50,582 nucleotides of DNA, taken from NCBI RefSeq assembly GCF_900155545.1, contig NZ_LT732526.1, forward strand, positions 3,303,381-3,353,962, given 5' to 3'. Under the pieces are notes generated by a model, which saw only the letters and a program-made list of their open reading frames with translations, searched no databases and was not told the DNA's origin. The translations under genes and the position numbers were made by a program. The stretch is from Clostridium sp. Marseille-P2415. GTDB lineage: Bacteria; Bacillota; Clostridia; Lachnospirales; Lachnospiraceae. Positions 24,978-34,455 of this stretch are shown piece after piece; the first letter of the stretch is position 1, and each line of letters opens with the position of its first letter.

Positions 24978-25024
24978 CGCGCTCCAATATTCCTGAAATT
25001 TATCGTACGTATCAAAACTATGAG

Positions 25025-25264
25025 CTAAAGATAACGGTAAAGCTCTTTCGCTTCATCCTTTTTTACCGTCTCCGCGACATCAAGAACCTGAACCTTTACC
25101 GAACTGGTTCCAAAACGAATCTCAATGATGTCACCTTCCTTAATATTCAGGGAAGCTTTGGCAGGCTTGTCATTGACAAGCACGCGGCCTGCATCACAGG
25201 CTTCGTTGGCTACGGTTCTTCTCTTGATAAGACGGGAAACTTTAAGAAACTTGTCCAGCCTCAT
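25025..25264 (-). CDS. rqcP: S4-domain RNA-binding protein RqcP (HslR/YabO family)
   Basis: 79 aa; a single S4 domain: MRLDKFLKVSRLIKRRTVANEACDAGRVLVN and DIIEIRFG. In Firmicutes this protein works with RqcH in ribosome-associated quality control (alanine tailing). It starts 3 bp after the hup stop and precedes yabP, the conserved order. Confidence 0.92.
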   Translation of the reverse strand: MRLDKFLKVSRLIKRRTVANEACDAGRVLVNDKPAKASLNIKEGDIIEIRFGTSSVKVQVLDVAETVKKDEAKELYRYL

Positions 25265-25267
25265 GGA

Positions 25268-25543
25268 TTATGCGTTCACCATATCCTTTAAAGCCTTTCC
25301 AGCTTTGAACTTTGGTGTTTTGGAAGCCGGGATATTCATAACTTCGCCGCTCTTTGGATTTCTTCCTTCTCTTGCTGCTCTTTCAGATACCTCGAATGTA
25401 CCAAAACCAACTAACTGGATTTTCTCGCCTTTTACCAGCTCTTCAGATATTACATCTGTTAAAGCCTTAACTGCCTTCTCTGCATCCTTTTTGGACAGTT
25501 CTGCTTTCTCTGCTACTGCTGCGATTAACTCTGCTTTGTTCAT
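25268..25543 (-). CDS. hup: DNA-binding protein HU
   Basis: 91 aa from ATG 25543, with AGGAGG 8-9 nt upstream. It is the full HU fold: [25 protein letters not shown] helices, [23 protein letters not shown] arm and [13 protein letters not shown] tail. Nucleoid-associated protein, transcribed from its own promoter (25610-25638). Confidence 0.97.
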   Translation of the reverse strand: MNKAELIAAVAEKAELSKKDAEKAVKALTDVISEELVKGEKIQLVGFGTFEVSERAAREGRNPKSGEVMNIPASKTPKFKAGKALKDMVNA

Positions 25544-25609
25544 TGATATCTTCCTCCTAGAATGTAGCACTAGACTACGATTTTTCGCGTTAACACGATT
25601 ACTATATCA

Positions 25610-25638
25610 TTTATAGCTGTTTCTCCTGTTTTTGTCAA
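25610..25638 (-). promoter_or_regulatory. hup promoter
   Basis: Minus strand TTGACA (25638-25633), 17 bp, TATAAA (25615-25610). It overlaps the last codons of mazG, so hup-rqcP is transcribed from its own promoter. Confidence 0.75.
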
Positions 25639-26027
25639 GGTTTTTCGCTCTTTTGGAGGGCTTTCTCCTGCATTTTTATCTCATTCCACAGGACTTGCCC
25701 TTCTTCCGGTGAAATTACCTTTTTATCGCCAAAAACATGGGGATGCCTGCGTATCATTTTTTCACAGATTCCGTTCACCACGTCATCGATGGTAAAGTCC
25801 CCCCGCTCCTTCGCGATCTGGCTGTGCAGCATTACCTGAAACAGTACGTCTCCCAGCTCTTCGCAAAGGTTTTCCATATCTTCCTGATCGATGGCATTCA
25901 GAACCTCTCCGCTTTCCTCTTCCAGGCACTTTTTCAGACTTTCATGGGTCTGCTCCCTGTCCCAAGGACAACCATGTTCTGACCGCAGTTTATTTGTAAT
26001 ATTTACTAAATCCTCAAAAGTATGCAT
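25635..26027 (-). CDS. mazG: MazG nucleotide pyrophosphohydrolase (single domain)
   Basis: 130 aa from ATG 26027, 6 nt after AGGAGG. The metal-binding helices read CPWDREQTHESLKKCLEEESGEV and NLCEELGDVLFQVMLHSQ (EExxE...ExxD pattern). It hydrolyses (d)NTPs, clearing aberrant nucleotides. About half the length of the two-domain E. coli-type MazG, so a single catalytic domain. Confidence 0.93.
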   Translation of the reverse strand: MHTFEDLVNITNKLRSEHGCPWDREQTHESLKKCLEEESGEVLNAIDQEDMENLCEELGDVLFQVMLHSQIAKERGDFTIDDVVNGICEKMIRRHPHVFGDKKVISPEEGQVLWNEIKMQEKALQKSEKP

Positions 26028-26194
26028 GGGCAGCTCCTCCTTTTGCATTTATTATAACATATCCGCAGGAAATATAGGAAATATTTCATTTTTTTCCAAT
26101 TCTGAAGATTTTCTGACATTTGAGCTCGGCCCCTGTTAAAAAAGACGATAATCTTATATAATAAGGGATAGCGAAATAAAAACCGGAGGTAGCC

Positions 26195-27175
26195 ATGAAA
26201 CAATTTAATATCTGGAAAAAAATAGCAGCCTGCCTGCTGTTTTTAAACATTGTATTTACTGCATTTAAGCCGGAGCTTCTGACACCCAATGCCTCAGCCG
26301 GGGAAATGACCGTACGGAGCATGGGCTTTGGGCCGGCCCTTAACATCGGACCGGGAAGCAAAATATTTAACGGCGGAAGTTTATCCTTGCTGGCGGATTA
26401 TGATAACCGGCAGATGCTTTCCATGATCCTGCAGGACAAGAACGGAGCTCTTGTGGTGATTGACGGCGGCTGGGATATCAATGCGGCCCATTTGACGGAT
26501 GTGATCCGTTCCAGAGGCGGACATGTATCAGGCTGGTTCATTACCCATCCTCATTCAGATCATATTGGAGCGCTCGTTCAGATCTTAAACAATCCGGACA
26601 GCCAGATCACCATAGACCATGTCTATTACTCCCTGGCGGACCAGTCCTGGTATGAAACCGTTGAGCCATCGCGGGCTGATCTTGTGAACAGCTTACGGGC
26701 AGCGCTGGCGACCCTTCCTGCGGAAAAGCTGCACACCGTCCAGAAAGACCAGGAGATCCAGATCGGCCAGATAAAAGCCAGGGTTTTAAATAACCCTTAT
26801 TTACTGGATGCGACCTCGGTAAACAACAGTTCCGTTGCATATCAGTTTTTACTGAATGACGTAAGCATTCTGGTGCTTGGAGATATGGGGCCGGAGGCGG
26901 GACAGCTTCTGCTTTCCGAGCATACCGCAGCGGAATTAAAGAGTGATATTGTCCAGATGTCCCACCATGGGCAATACGGCGTAAGCCGGGAAGTGTACGC
27001 GGCTATTGATCCCAAAATCGCCCTGTGGCCCTGTCCGCTCTGGCTGTGGAACAATGATAACGGCGGAGGAACCGGAAGCGGGGACTGGAAAACCCTTGAG
27101 ACAAGGAAGTGGATGGAGGAGTTAGGAGTAAAAGTAAATTACTGTATCAAAGACGGAGATCAAATCATTTATTAA
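26195..27175 (+). CDS. Secreted or membrane-anchored MBL-fold hydrolase (ComEC C-domain-like)
   Basis: 326 aa. An N-terminal membrane anchor or signal (IAACLLFLNIVFTAF) is followed by a metallo-beta-lactamase fold: GGWDINAAHL, the zinc motif THPHSDHIG, VLGDMG, and MSHHGQYGVS. The pattern resembles the beta-lactamase domain of ComEC-type proteins, where related secreted enzymes act on DNA or phosphodiesters, but the substrate here is unknown. GGAGG is at about 7 nt. It is the only plus-strand gene inside this long minus-strand block. Confidence 0.8.
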   Translation: MKQFNIWKKIAACLLFLNIVFTAFKPELLTPNASAGEMTVRSMGFGPALNIGPGSKIFNGGSLSLLADYDNRQMLSMILQDKNGALVVIDGGWDINAAHLTDVIRSRGGHVSGWFITHPHSDHIGALVQILNNPDSQITIDHVYYSLADQSWYETVEPSRADLVNSLRAALATLPAEKLHTVQKDQEIQIGQIKARVLNNPYLLDATSVNNSSVAYQFLLNDVSILVLGDMGPEAGQLLLSEHTAAELKSDIVQMSHHGQYGVSREVYAAIDPKIALWPCPLWLWNNDNGGGTGSGDWKTLETRKWMEELGVKVNYCIKDGDQIIY

Positions 27176-27187
27176 TCGGTTTTAAGT

Positions 27188-27239
27188 AAAAAGAAACGGC
27201 ATGAACACAGAAAAACCAGTGTCCACGCCGTTTCTTTTT
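27188..27239. terminator. Bidirectional terminator after the MBL gene
   Basis: AAAGAAACGGC (27190-27200) pairs with GCCGTTTCTTT (27227-27237), with T runs on both strands. It separates the MBL gene from the convergent small gene at 27266-27409. Confidence 0.75.
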
Positions 27240-27265
27240 CTTTCAATTATTCCATAAACATCTGG

Positions 27266-27409
27266 TTAATTTCCCCCGGGACCGTCTCTTCTGGGCCGCT
27301 CTGATTCCGGTAATGGCTCCACGTAGAAACCATCCTTGTAAGGCTCGGTATCAATCTCCGGAACATCGCCATCATTATAATCATCTTCTTCCGGTACAAA
27401 AACCTTCAT
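27266..27409 (-). CDS. 47-aa acidic hypothetical protein
   Basis: ATG 27409 to TAA 27266, preceded by a strong AAGGAGGT about 8 nt upstream. It begins MKVFVPEEDDYNDGDVPEID and continues with TEPYKDGFYVEPLPESERP. It is acidic, with no membrane segment and no recognised domain. It lies 43 bp after spoVT on the same strand and ends before the bidirectional terminator, so it is probably the last gene of the spoVT transcript. Confidence 0.6.
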   Translation of the reverse strand: MKVFVPEEDDYNDGDVPEIDTEPYKDGFYVEPLPESERPRRDGPGGN

Positions 27410-27452
27410 TGTTTAATTACCTCCTTTTTCATATGCTGTCATAGTAATATGG

Positions 27453-28001
27453 TTATCCTTCCATCTGACGGCCTAAAAATCCGGCCGCGGTTGTAGCCAG
27501 TTTTGTCTCCATGTCCCCAAAACGGGCTCTTGGTTCCCTGCTCAGCAAAGCTACGGAACCAATTGCATCGCCTTCACAGATGATCGGTGCCACTACCTGG
27601 GCTGTCACACCTTCCAATGTCTCACCTGTCAGAGGAATAAATCCCTTATCATCCTTTCCGGCAATCACAACGGTCCGCTCATTAATAAGATTTTCCAGCT
27701 GCTTGCTGATTGTCTTCTGGATAAGCTCCTTTTTAGAACCTCCAGCCACAGCAATGATCTGGTCCCGGTCGCTGATGCATACGGTAAGCCCCGTAGTCTG
27801 AGCCATAGCCTCTGCGTACTGGGAGGCAAAAGCAGTCAGTTCTACCATTGGAGAATATTTCTTTAAAATAATCTCGCCTTCTCTGTCTGTAAATATCTCA
27901 AGCGGAGTTCCTTCTCTCAAGCGTAGTGTCCTCCTGATTTCTTTCGGAATAACTACGCGCCCAAGGTCGTCAATTCTTCTCACAATACCAGTTGCTTTCA
28001 T
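27453..28001 (-). CDS. spoVT: Stage V sporulation regulator SpoVT
   Basis: 182 aa from ATG 28001, with TGGAGG upstream; a longer frame to 28094 crosses the promoter. The N-terminal AbrB swapped-hairpin DNA-binding domain is MKATGIVRRIDDLGRVVIPKEIRR, and the C-terminal GAF-like domain covers about 55-180. SpoVT tunes late sigma-G gene expression in the forespore. The neighbours (mfd, pth) match the conserved Firmicutes order. Confidence 0.95.
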   Translation of the reverse strand: MKATGIVRRIDDLGRVVIPKEIRRTLRLREGTPLEIFTDREGEIILKKYSPMVELTAFASQYAEAMAQTTGLTVCISDRDQIIAVAGGSKKELIQKTISKQLENLINERTVVIAGKDDKGFIPLTGETLEGVTAQVVAPIICEGDAIGSVALLSREPRARFGDMETKLATTAAGFLGRQMEG

Positions 28002-28065
28002 AATAAAATTCCTCCATCTTGTACTTTTTAATATCACTGATATTATTTTGCTACGAAAGCAACAG

Positions 28066-28094
28066 ATTATACTTAAGTCTGCCATTTTTCCCAA
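28066..28094 (-). promoter_or_regulatory. Candidate spoVT promoter
   Basis: Minus strand TTGGGA (28094-28089), 17 bp, TATAAT (28071-28066). The -35 is a weak match, so an additional factor or another sigma factor is possible. Confidence 0.4.
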
Positions 28095-28152
28095 AATTTA
28101 AAATCAGGGTCAGTTTGCTATTGGAATATGCCGGATTCTCAATACCCAAAGG

Positions 28153-28338
28153 TTAAAAATCATTCTGCCTGAAACGACGCGGAGCTTCCTTTGAGGAAGA
28201 AATGTAACCCTCATGAGCCGCCTTTGCGGCTGTATTATCAGGAATGGGAGTCACAAACCGGTTTTCAAAAGAACCATACCGCTGAATCGTCAATTCATCG
28301 GATACCCTTTGCAGAAGATACATACCTAGTACGTCCAT
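28153..28338 (-). CDS. 61-aa hypothetical protein
   Basis: ATG 28338 (MDVLGMYLLQRVSDELTI), with AAGGTGGT about 7 nt upstream. It has an N-terminal amphipathic stretch, then FENRFVTPIPDN and a basic C terminus (KEAPRRFRQNDF). No family recognised. It sits between mfd and spoVT, and a TATAAT-like sequence lies about 75-80 bp upstream. Possibly sporulation-linked by position only. Confidence 0.5.
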   Translation of the reverse strand: MDVLGMYLLQRVSDELTIQRYGSFENRFVTPIPDNTAAKAAHEGYISSSKEAPRRFRQNDF

Positions 28339-28483
28339 AGCTACCACCTTTCTCCGAAATATTTATTTTGAAGTAAAGAAAGCATCTGGGACTAAATCCC
28401 TTCTTCTACTATTATTATATCACTTAACAGGCAAAAATTAACCAGACAAGCTCTGTATTTTGTGTCACTTTTTCATATTTTCA

Positions 28484-31400
28484 CTACTTTTCAGACAATT
28501 CTAATATTTGCTTTAAAATCACTTCTGCCTGGCCCATCATGGCATCGGTAGACGGATTCTTCTTTCTGTCCAGGAACATAATCCTTGGTTCTTCTCCCAT
28601 CTGAAACTTCAAATCTCCACGGTACCGGTCGATCAGCTTCGGAATTCCCTCTACCTTAAGCTTTGCATTCTTATACATGGTAAAACGGATCTCCTGGCGG
28701 TTGATGTTCACCTCGGTCACATAGGCACTGTGGGCCAGAGCCTTTAAGCCTGCGACCTTTAAGAGATTATCAACCGGCTTCGGAATATCGCCGAAGCGGT
28801 CCATCAGTTCGTCCTGCATATCCATATATTCTTCTTCATTCTCAATGCTGGAAATCCGCTTGTAAATATCAAGCTTCTGATATTCATTCTTAATATAGGA
28901 AGCAGGAATATAAGCATCGGTATCACATTCCACCACCGTATCGTAGGTCTCCTCTTCTTTCCTCTGTCCCTTCAGTTCCAGGACCGCCTGGTTTAAAAGC
29001 TTGCAGTAAAGATCATAACCCACAGCTTCCATATGTCCATGCTGTTCCGCACCCAAAACGTTTCCTGCCCCCCGGATCTCCAAATCCCGCATGGCAATCT
29101 TGATGCCGGAGCCCAGCTCCGTAAATTCCCGGATCGCCTGAAGACGCTTTTCCGCCTCTTCCTTTAGTAATTTATCCCGTTTATACATCAAAAATGCATA
29201 AGAGGTCCGGCTGGAACGGCCCACCCGCCCCCGTAACTGGTACAGCTGGGAAAGCCCCATGCGGTCCGCATCCTGAATGATCATGGTATTTGCATTGGGA
29301 ATGTCAAGGCCGGTCTCTATGATGGTGGTGCAGACCAGAACATCGATCTCTCCGTTTACGAAATCGAACATGATCCGTTCCAGCTCATGCTCATGCATCT
29401 GTCCATGTGCAAAGGTCACGGCTGCTTCTGGAACCAGGCTTGCAACGTGGTTCGCTACCTCATCGATGTTATTTACCCGGTTGTATACGTAATAGACCTG
29501 TCCGCCCCGGGACAGTTCCCGGTGTATGGCCTCGCGCACCATCTCATCGTTATGCTCCATAACATAGGTCTGGATCGGCATACGGTCTACCGGAGGCTCC
29601 TCCAGCACGCTCATGTCCCGGATTCCGACCAGACTCATATGAAGGGTTCTTGGAATCGGGGTGGCCGTTAAGGTCAAAACGTCGATATTTTCCTTTAACT
29701 GTTTGATTTTTTCCTTATGTGCCACGCCAAAACGCTGTTCCTCATCAATGATGAGAAGCCCCAGATCCTTAAATGCCACATCCTTTGACAGAACCCTGTG
29801 GGTTCCGATCACAATGTCCACCAGCCCCCGCTTTAGATCTTCCAGGGTCTTCTTTATCTGGGCCGGAGTCCGGAAACGGGACATCAAATCCACCCGCACC
29901 GGGAAATCCTTCATTCTCTGGGCAAAGGTATTATAATGCTGCTGGGCCAGAATGGTGGTAGGCACCAGATAGACTACCTGCTTTCCATCCTGGACTGCCT
30001 TGAACGCTGCCCTTAAGGCGATTTCAGTTTTACCATATCCCACATCTCCGCAGATCAGGCGGTCCATGATCCTCCGGCTTTCCATATCTGCTTTTGCAGC
30101 CTCTATGGCATCCCACTGATCCTCTGTTTCCTCATAGGGGAACATCTCTTCAAATTCCTTCTGCCAGACCGTATCCTCTCCATACCGGAATCCATCGGTC
30201 TGCTGCCTGGCAGCATAAAGCTGCACCAGATCCCTGGCAATTTCCTTAACCGCACCTTTGACTCTGGTTTTGGTCCTGTTCCACTGGTCTCCGCCCAACC
30301 GGTTTAATTTAGGTTTTTTCGCCTCGGCACCTGCATACTTCTGGATCCCGTCAAGCCTTGTGGCAGGGAGGTATAAATTTCCGTTTTCTGCGTACTCCAC
30401 CTTTAAGTAATCCTTGATCACCCCATCCTGTTCGATTTTTTCTATACCACGGTAAATTCCCAGGCCATGATCCTCGTGAACCACGTAGTCACCGATGGAC
30501 AGGTCTGAAAAGTTCTGGATTTTCGTCCCCTCATAAGAGGTCTTTTTCCGTTTCCGTTTCTTTTTCTCTCCCCCGAACATATCGCCTTCGGTGATGACGA
30601 TAAATTTGATCATGGGATATTCAAAGCCGCGGTGGATATTTCCGAAGGTCACCAGAATTTCCCCCGGTTTTACCTCACAGCCTTCCCAGGACTCATCGGG
30701 ACAGTAGGCCCGTAAATCATATTCCCTCAAATCCCCGGCCAGACGGCTGGCTCTGGTTCTGGAAGCCGACAAAAGGATGACCCGGTAACCTTCCTTTTTC
30801 CACCTGGTTAAATCTTTGATCAAAAGTTCAAACCCGTTCTGATAAGCATTTACATTTTTCACCTGGAAGCTGTATCGGTTCTTAACCGTAAATCCCGCCA
30901 GCTTCTGCTCAAGGCCGGTTAAATACACGGTGGTCTTTGTCTGGGTCCTGGCTAACATTTCTTTTGCCGGGAACAGAAGTCCGGTCTGGCCGGGAAGGAT
31001 GTAACCGTTTTCCAGACGGTGAATCATGCTTTCCCGGAATTCCATTTCCACGGTCTCTCCCTTTTCCTTAAGCCGTTCCGGCTCATCCAGGAAGAGTACC
31101 GTGTCTTCTGCCGGAAAATACTCCAGGAAGGAAACGCTCTCCTGGCAGAAATAGTGGATATAGCCGTCCAGCCCATGCTGTTTAAAACCTTCCCGAAGCC
31201 CTTCCAAAAGTTCCGAGACAATGGAGCGGATTCTCGCTGATTCTTCTATTTTTGACTGGGATCTAAGCTCCTTCTCATACTTTTTTGCTTCCTTTTCAAG
31301 GATAGCGGCCCCGCTTACGATCTGATCCTTTTTGAGTACCATTTCCGTGGCAGGATAAATCCGGACGCGGTCCAGCTGTTCAATGGATCTCTGGCTCTCT

Positions 31401-32020
31401 ATATCAAAGGTCCGGATGGAGTCCACCTCATCATCCCATAGTTCAATCCGCACCGGGAGTTCCTCCGTCAAAGGAAACACGTCAATGATCCCGCCGCGGA
31501 TGGAGAACTGTCCCATGCCATCCACCTGAGCCATCCGCTCATATCCCAGTTCAGCCAGGCGCTTCTTCCATTTCTCCACGTCAATGGTCTGACCGCCTTC
31601 TACGGATAACACCTGTTCCTTTAAATGCCGTAAAGGTAAAAGATGGTCCATGAGTCCGTCAATGGTGGTAACGATCCAGCCTGAGGATTGTTCCATTAAA
31701 TGGCGGAATACGGTCATCCGCTGCTTGGTGAGCAGATTTCCATGGATGTCCGCATTGAAAAAAAGAAGGTCCCTGGCCGGATACAGCCATACATCCCGAT
31801 CAAAGAAGCGCAGATCCTCATAGATCTCCCTGGCTCTGGTATCATCATAAGTCACCACCAGCTTGAAGCCGGCATGCTTTGCGGCCTCGTACATCAGATG
31901 GACCTTCTGGGAATCCATGCATCCGCTTGCTGCGGCCGGCCCTGCTTTTTTTACCAGATCAGCCGACAGATCTTCAAAATCCTTTAGCTCCCTTAATGGT
32001 TTTTCAAATAGATCGCTCAT
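28484..32020 (-). CDS. mfd: Transcription-repair coupling factor Mfd
   Basis: 1178 aa. An N-terminal UvrB-like region, then the RNA polymerase-interacting domain ([20 protein letters not shown]). The translocase helicase has [15 protein letters not shown] (Walker A), [11 protein letters not shown] (DEEQ box) and [13 protein letters not shown] (motif VI). The C-terminal TRCF domain ends near 1140. It removes stalled RNA polymerase and recruits UvrA. It starts 9 bp after the pth stop, so the two are co-transcribed. Confidence 0.97.
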   Translation of the reverse strand: MSDLFEKPLRELKDFEDLSADLVKKAGPAAASGCMDSQKVHLMYEAAKHAGFKLVVTYDDTRAREIYEDLRFFDRDVWLYPARDLLFFNADIHGNLLTKQRMTVFRHLMEQSSGWIVTTIDGLMDHLLPLRHLKEQVLSVEGGQTIDVEKWKKRLAELGYERMAQVDGMGQFSIRGGIIDVFPLTEELPVRIELWDDEVDSIRTFDIESQRSIEQLDRVRIYPATEMVLKKDQIVSGAAILEKEAKKYEKELRSQSKIEESARIRSIVSELLEGLREGFKQHGLDGYIHYFCQESVSFLEYFPAEDTVLFLDEPERLKEKGETVEMEFRESMIHRLENGYILPGQTGLLFPAKEMLARTQTKTTVYLTGLEQKLAGFTVKNRYSFQVKNVNAYQNGFELLIKDLTRWKKEGYRVILLSASRTRASRLAGDLREYDLRAYCPDESWEGCEVKPGEILVTFGNIHRGFEYPMIKFIVITEGDMFGGEKKKRKRKKTSYEGTKIQNFSDLSIGDYVVHEDHGLGIYRGIEKIEQDGVIKDYLKVEYAENGNLYLPATRLDGIQKYAGAEAKKPKLNRLGGDQWNRTKTRVKGAVKEIARDLVQLYAARQQTDGFRYGEDTVWQKEFEEMFPYEETEDQWDAIEAAKADMESRRIMDRLICGDVGYGKTEIALRAAFKAVQDGKQVVYLVPTTILAQQHYNTFAQRMKDFPVRVDLMSRFRTPAQIKKTLEDLKRGLVDIVIGTHRVLSKDVAFKDLGLLIIDEEQRFGVAHKEKIKQLKENIDVLTLTATPIPRTLHMSLVGIRDMSVLEEPPVDRMPIQTYVMEHNDEMVREAIHRELSRGGQVYYVYNRVNNIDEVANHVASLVPEAAVTFAHGQMHEHELERIMFDFVNGEIDVLVCTTIIETGLDIPNANTMIIQDADRMGLSQLYQLRGRVGRSSRTSYAFLMYKRDKLLKEEAEKRLQAIREFTELGSGIKIAMRDLEIRGAGNVLGAEQHGHMEAVGYDLYCKLLNQAVLELKGQRKEEETYDTVVECDTDAYIPASYIKNEYQKLDIYKRISSIENEEEYMDMQDELMDRFGDIPKPVDNLLKVAGLKALAHSAYVTEVNINRQEIRFTMYKNAKLKVEGIPKLIDRYRGDLKFQMGEEPRIMFLDRKKNPSTDAMMGQAEVILKQILELSEK

Positions 32021-32029
32021 GAAATCTCC

Positions 32030-32596
32030 TTATTTCTTCCTGTTGAAGTGATTCATTGCCATATCCGCTCCGTCCGTAACCATCATCACTGCAGCCTCCG
32101 CCGCATCCTTGTATGCCTGTGCCATAACCTCTTCCTGATCCTTTGGGAACCGGCCGAGAACATAGTCCGCCAGATCCATTTCCTCCGGCTTTTCTCCCAC
32201 TCCTACCCGGATCCTTAAAAATTCCTGGGTCCCTAAGTGGCTTATAATATTTTTTAAACCGTTATGGCCTCCGGCACTTCCTTTTGTCCGGATCCGCAGC
32301 CGGCCTTCCGCCAGATTGATGTCATCGCAGATGATGATGATGTGGTCCGGTTCCACCTTGTAAAAATCGGCTATGGCCCGGATGCTTTCTCCGCTTAAAT
32401 TCATAAAGGTCTGGGGCTTTGCCAGGATCACTTTCTCGAAGCCGATCATTCCGCTCCCACAGAATGCCTTATGCTTTTTTTCCGTTACCCTGGTGCCCAG
32501 TTTGTCCGCCAGAATATCGATTGCCTCGAACCCTGCATTGTGCCTGGTCTTTTCATATTCCCTGGTTGGGTTTCCTAGTCCTGCGATGATATACAT
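32030..32596 (-). CDS. pth: Peptidyl-tRNA hydrolase
   Basis: 188 aa from ATG 32596, 6 nt after GAGGAGA. It shows AGLGNPTREYEKTRHNAGF with the catalytic His, AKPQTFMNLSG, and DDINLAEGRLRIR...GGHNGLKNI. It recycles peptidyl-tRNA dropped by ribosomes. First gene of the pth-mfd unit. Confidence 0.97.
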   Translation of the reverse strand: MYIIAGLGNPTREYEKTRHNAGFEAIDILADKLGTRVTEKKHKAFCGSGMIGFEKVILAKPQTFMNLSGESIRAIADFYKVEPDHIIIICDDINLAEGRLRIRTKGSAGGHNGLKNIISHLGTQEFLRIRVGVGEKPEEMDLADYVLGRFPKDQEEVMAQAYKDAAEAAVMMVTDGADMAMNHFNRKK

Positions 32597-32670
32597 GATG
32601 ATTCTCCTCATTATTGTCTATATTAATTACGGTTACGATTCATGACTTTTTAGGGGTTTTGAACACCCGA

Positions 32671-32716
32671 AAAGCGTTAGATTTCCCAATCCGGGGGGTC
32701 TAACGCTATTCTTTTT
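32671..32716. terminator. Hairpin between pth and the riboswitch unit
   Basis: AGCGTTAGA (32673-32681) pairs with TCTAACGCT (32699-32707) and is followed by a T-rich tract on the plus strand. Which transcript it ends is unclear, as the flanking genes are divergent. Confidence 0.5.
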
Positions 32717-32814
32717 CATTTTAACAGTTCCGGTTTAAGATGTAAAGGCGGAAACCGTCTTTTTTTTCCAGATACTCCTATCCTGTAAATTCCTGATTTT
32801 TAAGATTATTTTCC

Positions 32815-32844
32815 TTGTCATTCCCGTATCCGTTATGTTAAAAT
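32815..32844 (+). promoter_or_regulatory. Promoter of the purine riboswitch unit
   Basis: TTGTCA (32815-32820), 18 bp, TAAAAT (32839-32844), 12 bp upstream of the aptamer. Confidence 0.6.
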
Positions 32845-32856
32845 AAAACCGTTGCG

Positions 32857-32917
32857 CTTATATAAGTTCATAATTGGTTGAGCGTTTCTACCAACTACCA
32901 TAATAGTTGACTATAAG
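32857..32917 (+). promoter_or_regulatory. Compact purine riboswitch aptamer, guanine class
   Basis: P1 CTTATA (32857-32862) pairs with TATAAG (32912-32917). P2 GTTCA/TGAGC closes loop TAATTGGT, and the junction J2/3 is GTTTCTACC, identical to the purine consensus. P3 CAACTA/TAGTTG closes loop CCATAA. The GG in L2 and CC in L3 can make the usual kissing contact. J3/1 reads GAC before P1, so the specificity base is C (guanine type). P2 and P3 are 5-6 bp instead of about 7. No terminator follows; the ribosome binding site is only 15 nt downstream, suggesting translational control. Confidence 0.8.
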
Positions 32918-32944
32918 GGTTAGAAGGAAAAAGGAGTGATGTTC

Positions 32945-34354
32945 ATGAAGGATGCTTCAAAAAATTACGATGTGATCATCATCGGCGCAGGCCCTTCCGG
33001 CATTTTCTGCGCTTATGAACTGATCGAGAAAAAACCGGACCTTAAAATTCTGATGATCGAAAAGGGCCGCCGGATTGAAAACCGAACCTGTCCCAAACGG
33101 AAAACCAAAGTATGCGTAGGCTGCAAACCATGCTCCATCACTACAGGCTTTGCGGGAGCAGGGGCATTTTCTGACGGAAAGCTGTCCTTATCCCCTGATG
33201 TTGGAGGAAACCTTCCTGAGATACTGGGGTACGATAAAACAGTGGAGCTGTTAAAGGAATCCGATAACATTTACTTAAAATTCGGCGCGGATACCAATGT
33301 TTACGGAGTGGACAAACAAAAGGAAATCCAGGAGATCCGCCGTAAGGCCATAGGCGCTAATTTAAAGCTGATCGAATGCCCGATCCGCCACTTAGGCACG
33401 GAAGAAGGCTATAAAATCTACACCCGCCTTCAGGAACATTTATTGGAGCAGGGCATTGAAATGGCGTTTAATACGATGGTAAAGGATATTATCATCGAGG
33501 ATAATAAAGCAAAGGGCGTCATCACAGATAAAGAAGAAACCTACTATGCACCGGAAATCGTTTCCGCCATCGGCCGGGAGGGCTCTGACTGGTTCAGCCA
33601 CATCTGCGGAGACCACGGCATTGAGACAAGGGTCGGAACCGTAGATATCGGTGTCCGCGTGGAAGTCCGCGATGAGGTCATGGAATTTTTAAACAAGAAC
33701 CTTTATGAGGCCAAGCTTGTTTATTATACCCCGACCTTTGACGATAAGGTCCGTACCTTCTGCACCAACCCTTCCGGCGAGGTGGCTACGGAGTATTACG
33801 AAAACGGACTGGCCGTTGTCAACGGACACGCCTACAAATCCCAGGAATTTAAGACCAATAACACCAACTTCGCTATCCTGGTATCAAAAAATTTTACAAA
33901 ACCATTTAAGACTCCCATCGAATACGGCAAGCACATCTCCCAGCTGAGCAATATGCTCTGCGACGGCAAAATCCTGGTACAGACCTTCGGTGACTTCCAA
34001 AGAGGACGTCGTACCACAGAAGAGCGCTTATGCCGCAACAACCTGATCCCAACCTTAAAGGATGCGGTCCCCGGAGATTTATCCTTAGTTTTCCCGCACC
34101 GCATAATGGTCGACATAAAAGAAATGCTTTTAGCCCTCGACAAGGTAACTCCGGGCATCGCCAGCGATGAAACCCTGTTATACGGCGTAGAGGTCAAATT
34201 CTATTCCAATAAAGTGGTGGTTAACGCTGACTTTGAAACCAGTGTAGAAGGCCTGCGTGCCATCGGCGACGGGGCTTCCGTAACCAGGGGCCTCCAGCAG
34301 GCATCCGCCAACGGACTGAGCGTGGCAAGAAGCATTCTGGAAAAAATGAATTAA
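32945..34354 (+). CDS. FAD-dependent oxidoreductase (COG2509-like)
   Basis: 469 aa from ATG 32945, 8 nt after AGGAG; an ATG at 32939 is too close to the ribosome binding site. The FAD-binding motif VIIIGAGPSGIFCAYEL is at about residues 8-24. A cysteine-rich segment CPKRKTKVCVGCKPCS is at about 50-65, followed by GFAGAGAFSDGKLS. The C-terminal FAD contact is GDGASVTRGLQQASANGL. The substrate is unknown. It is controlled by the purine riboswitch directly upstream, which suggests a link to purine metabolism or to flavin/NAD pools. Confidence 0.85.
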   Translation: MKDASKNYDVIIIGAGPSGIFCAYELIEKKPDLKILMIEKGRRIENRTCPKRKTKVCVGCKPCSITTGFAGAGAFSDGKLSLSPDVGGNLPEILGYDKTVELLKESDNIYLKFGADTNVYGVDKQKEIQEIRRKAIGANLKLIECPIRHLGTEEGYKIYTRLQEHLLEQGIEMAFNTMVKDIIIEDNKAKGVITDKEETYYAPEIVSAIGREGSDWFSHICGDHGIETRVGTVDIGVRVEVRDEVMEFLNKNLYEAKLVYYTPTFDDKVRTFCTNPSGEVATEYYENGLAVVNGHAYKSQEFKTNNTNFAILVSKNFTKPFKTPIEYGKHISQLSNMLCDGKILVQTFGDFQRGRRTTEERLCRNNLIPTLKDAVPGDLSLVFPHRIMVDIKEMLLALDKVTPGIASDETLLYGVEVKFYSNKVVVNADFETSVEGLRAIGDGASVTRGLQQASANGLSVARSILEKMN

Positions 34355-34390
34355 AAACATAATTATGTAAGATACTAAATTTTCCTGCAA

Positions 34391-34426
34391 AAAAGCTCTT
34401 GAAACTTATAAGTCTCAAGAGCTTTT
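34391..34426. terminator. Bidirectional terminator, FAD oxidoreductase/HAD phosphatase
   Basis: AAAAGCTCTTGA (34391-34402) pairs with TCAAGAGCTTTT (34415-34426), with A/T runs on both sides, between convergent genes. Confidence 0.85.
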
Positions 34427-34455
34427 ATCCATTTTATTGCTATTTTTCAAACGAA

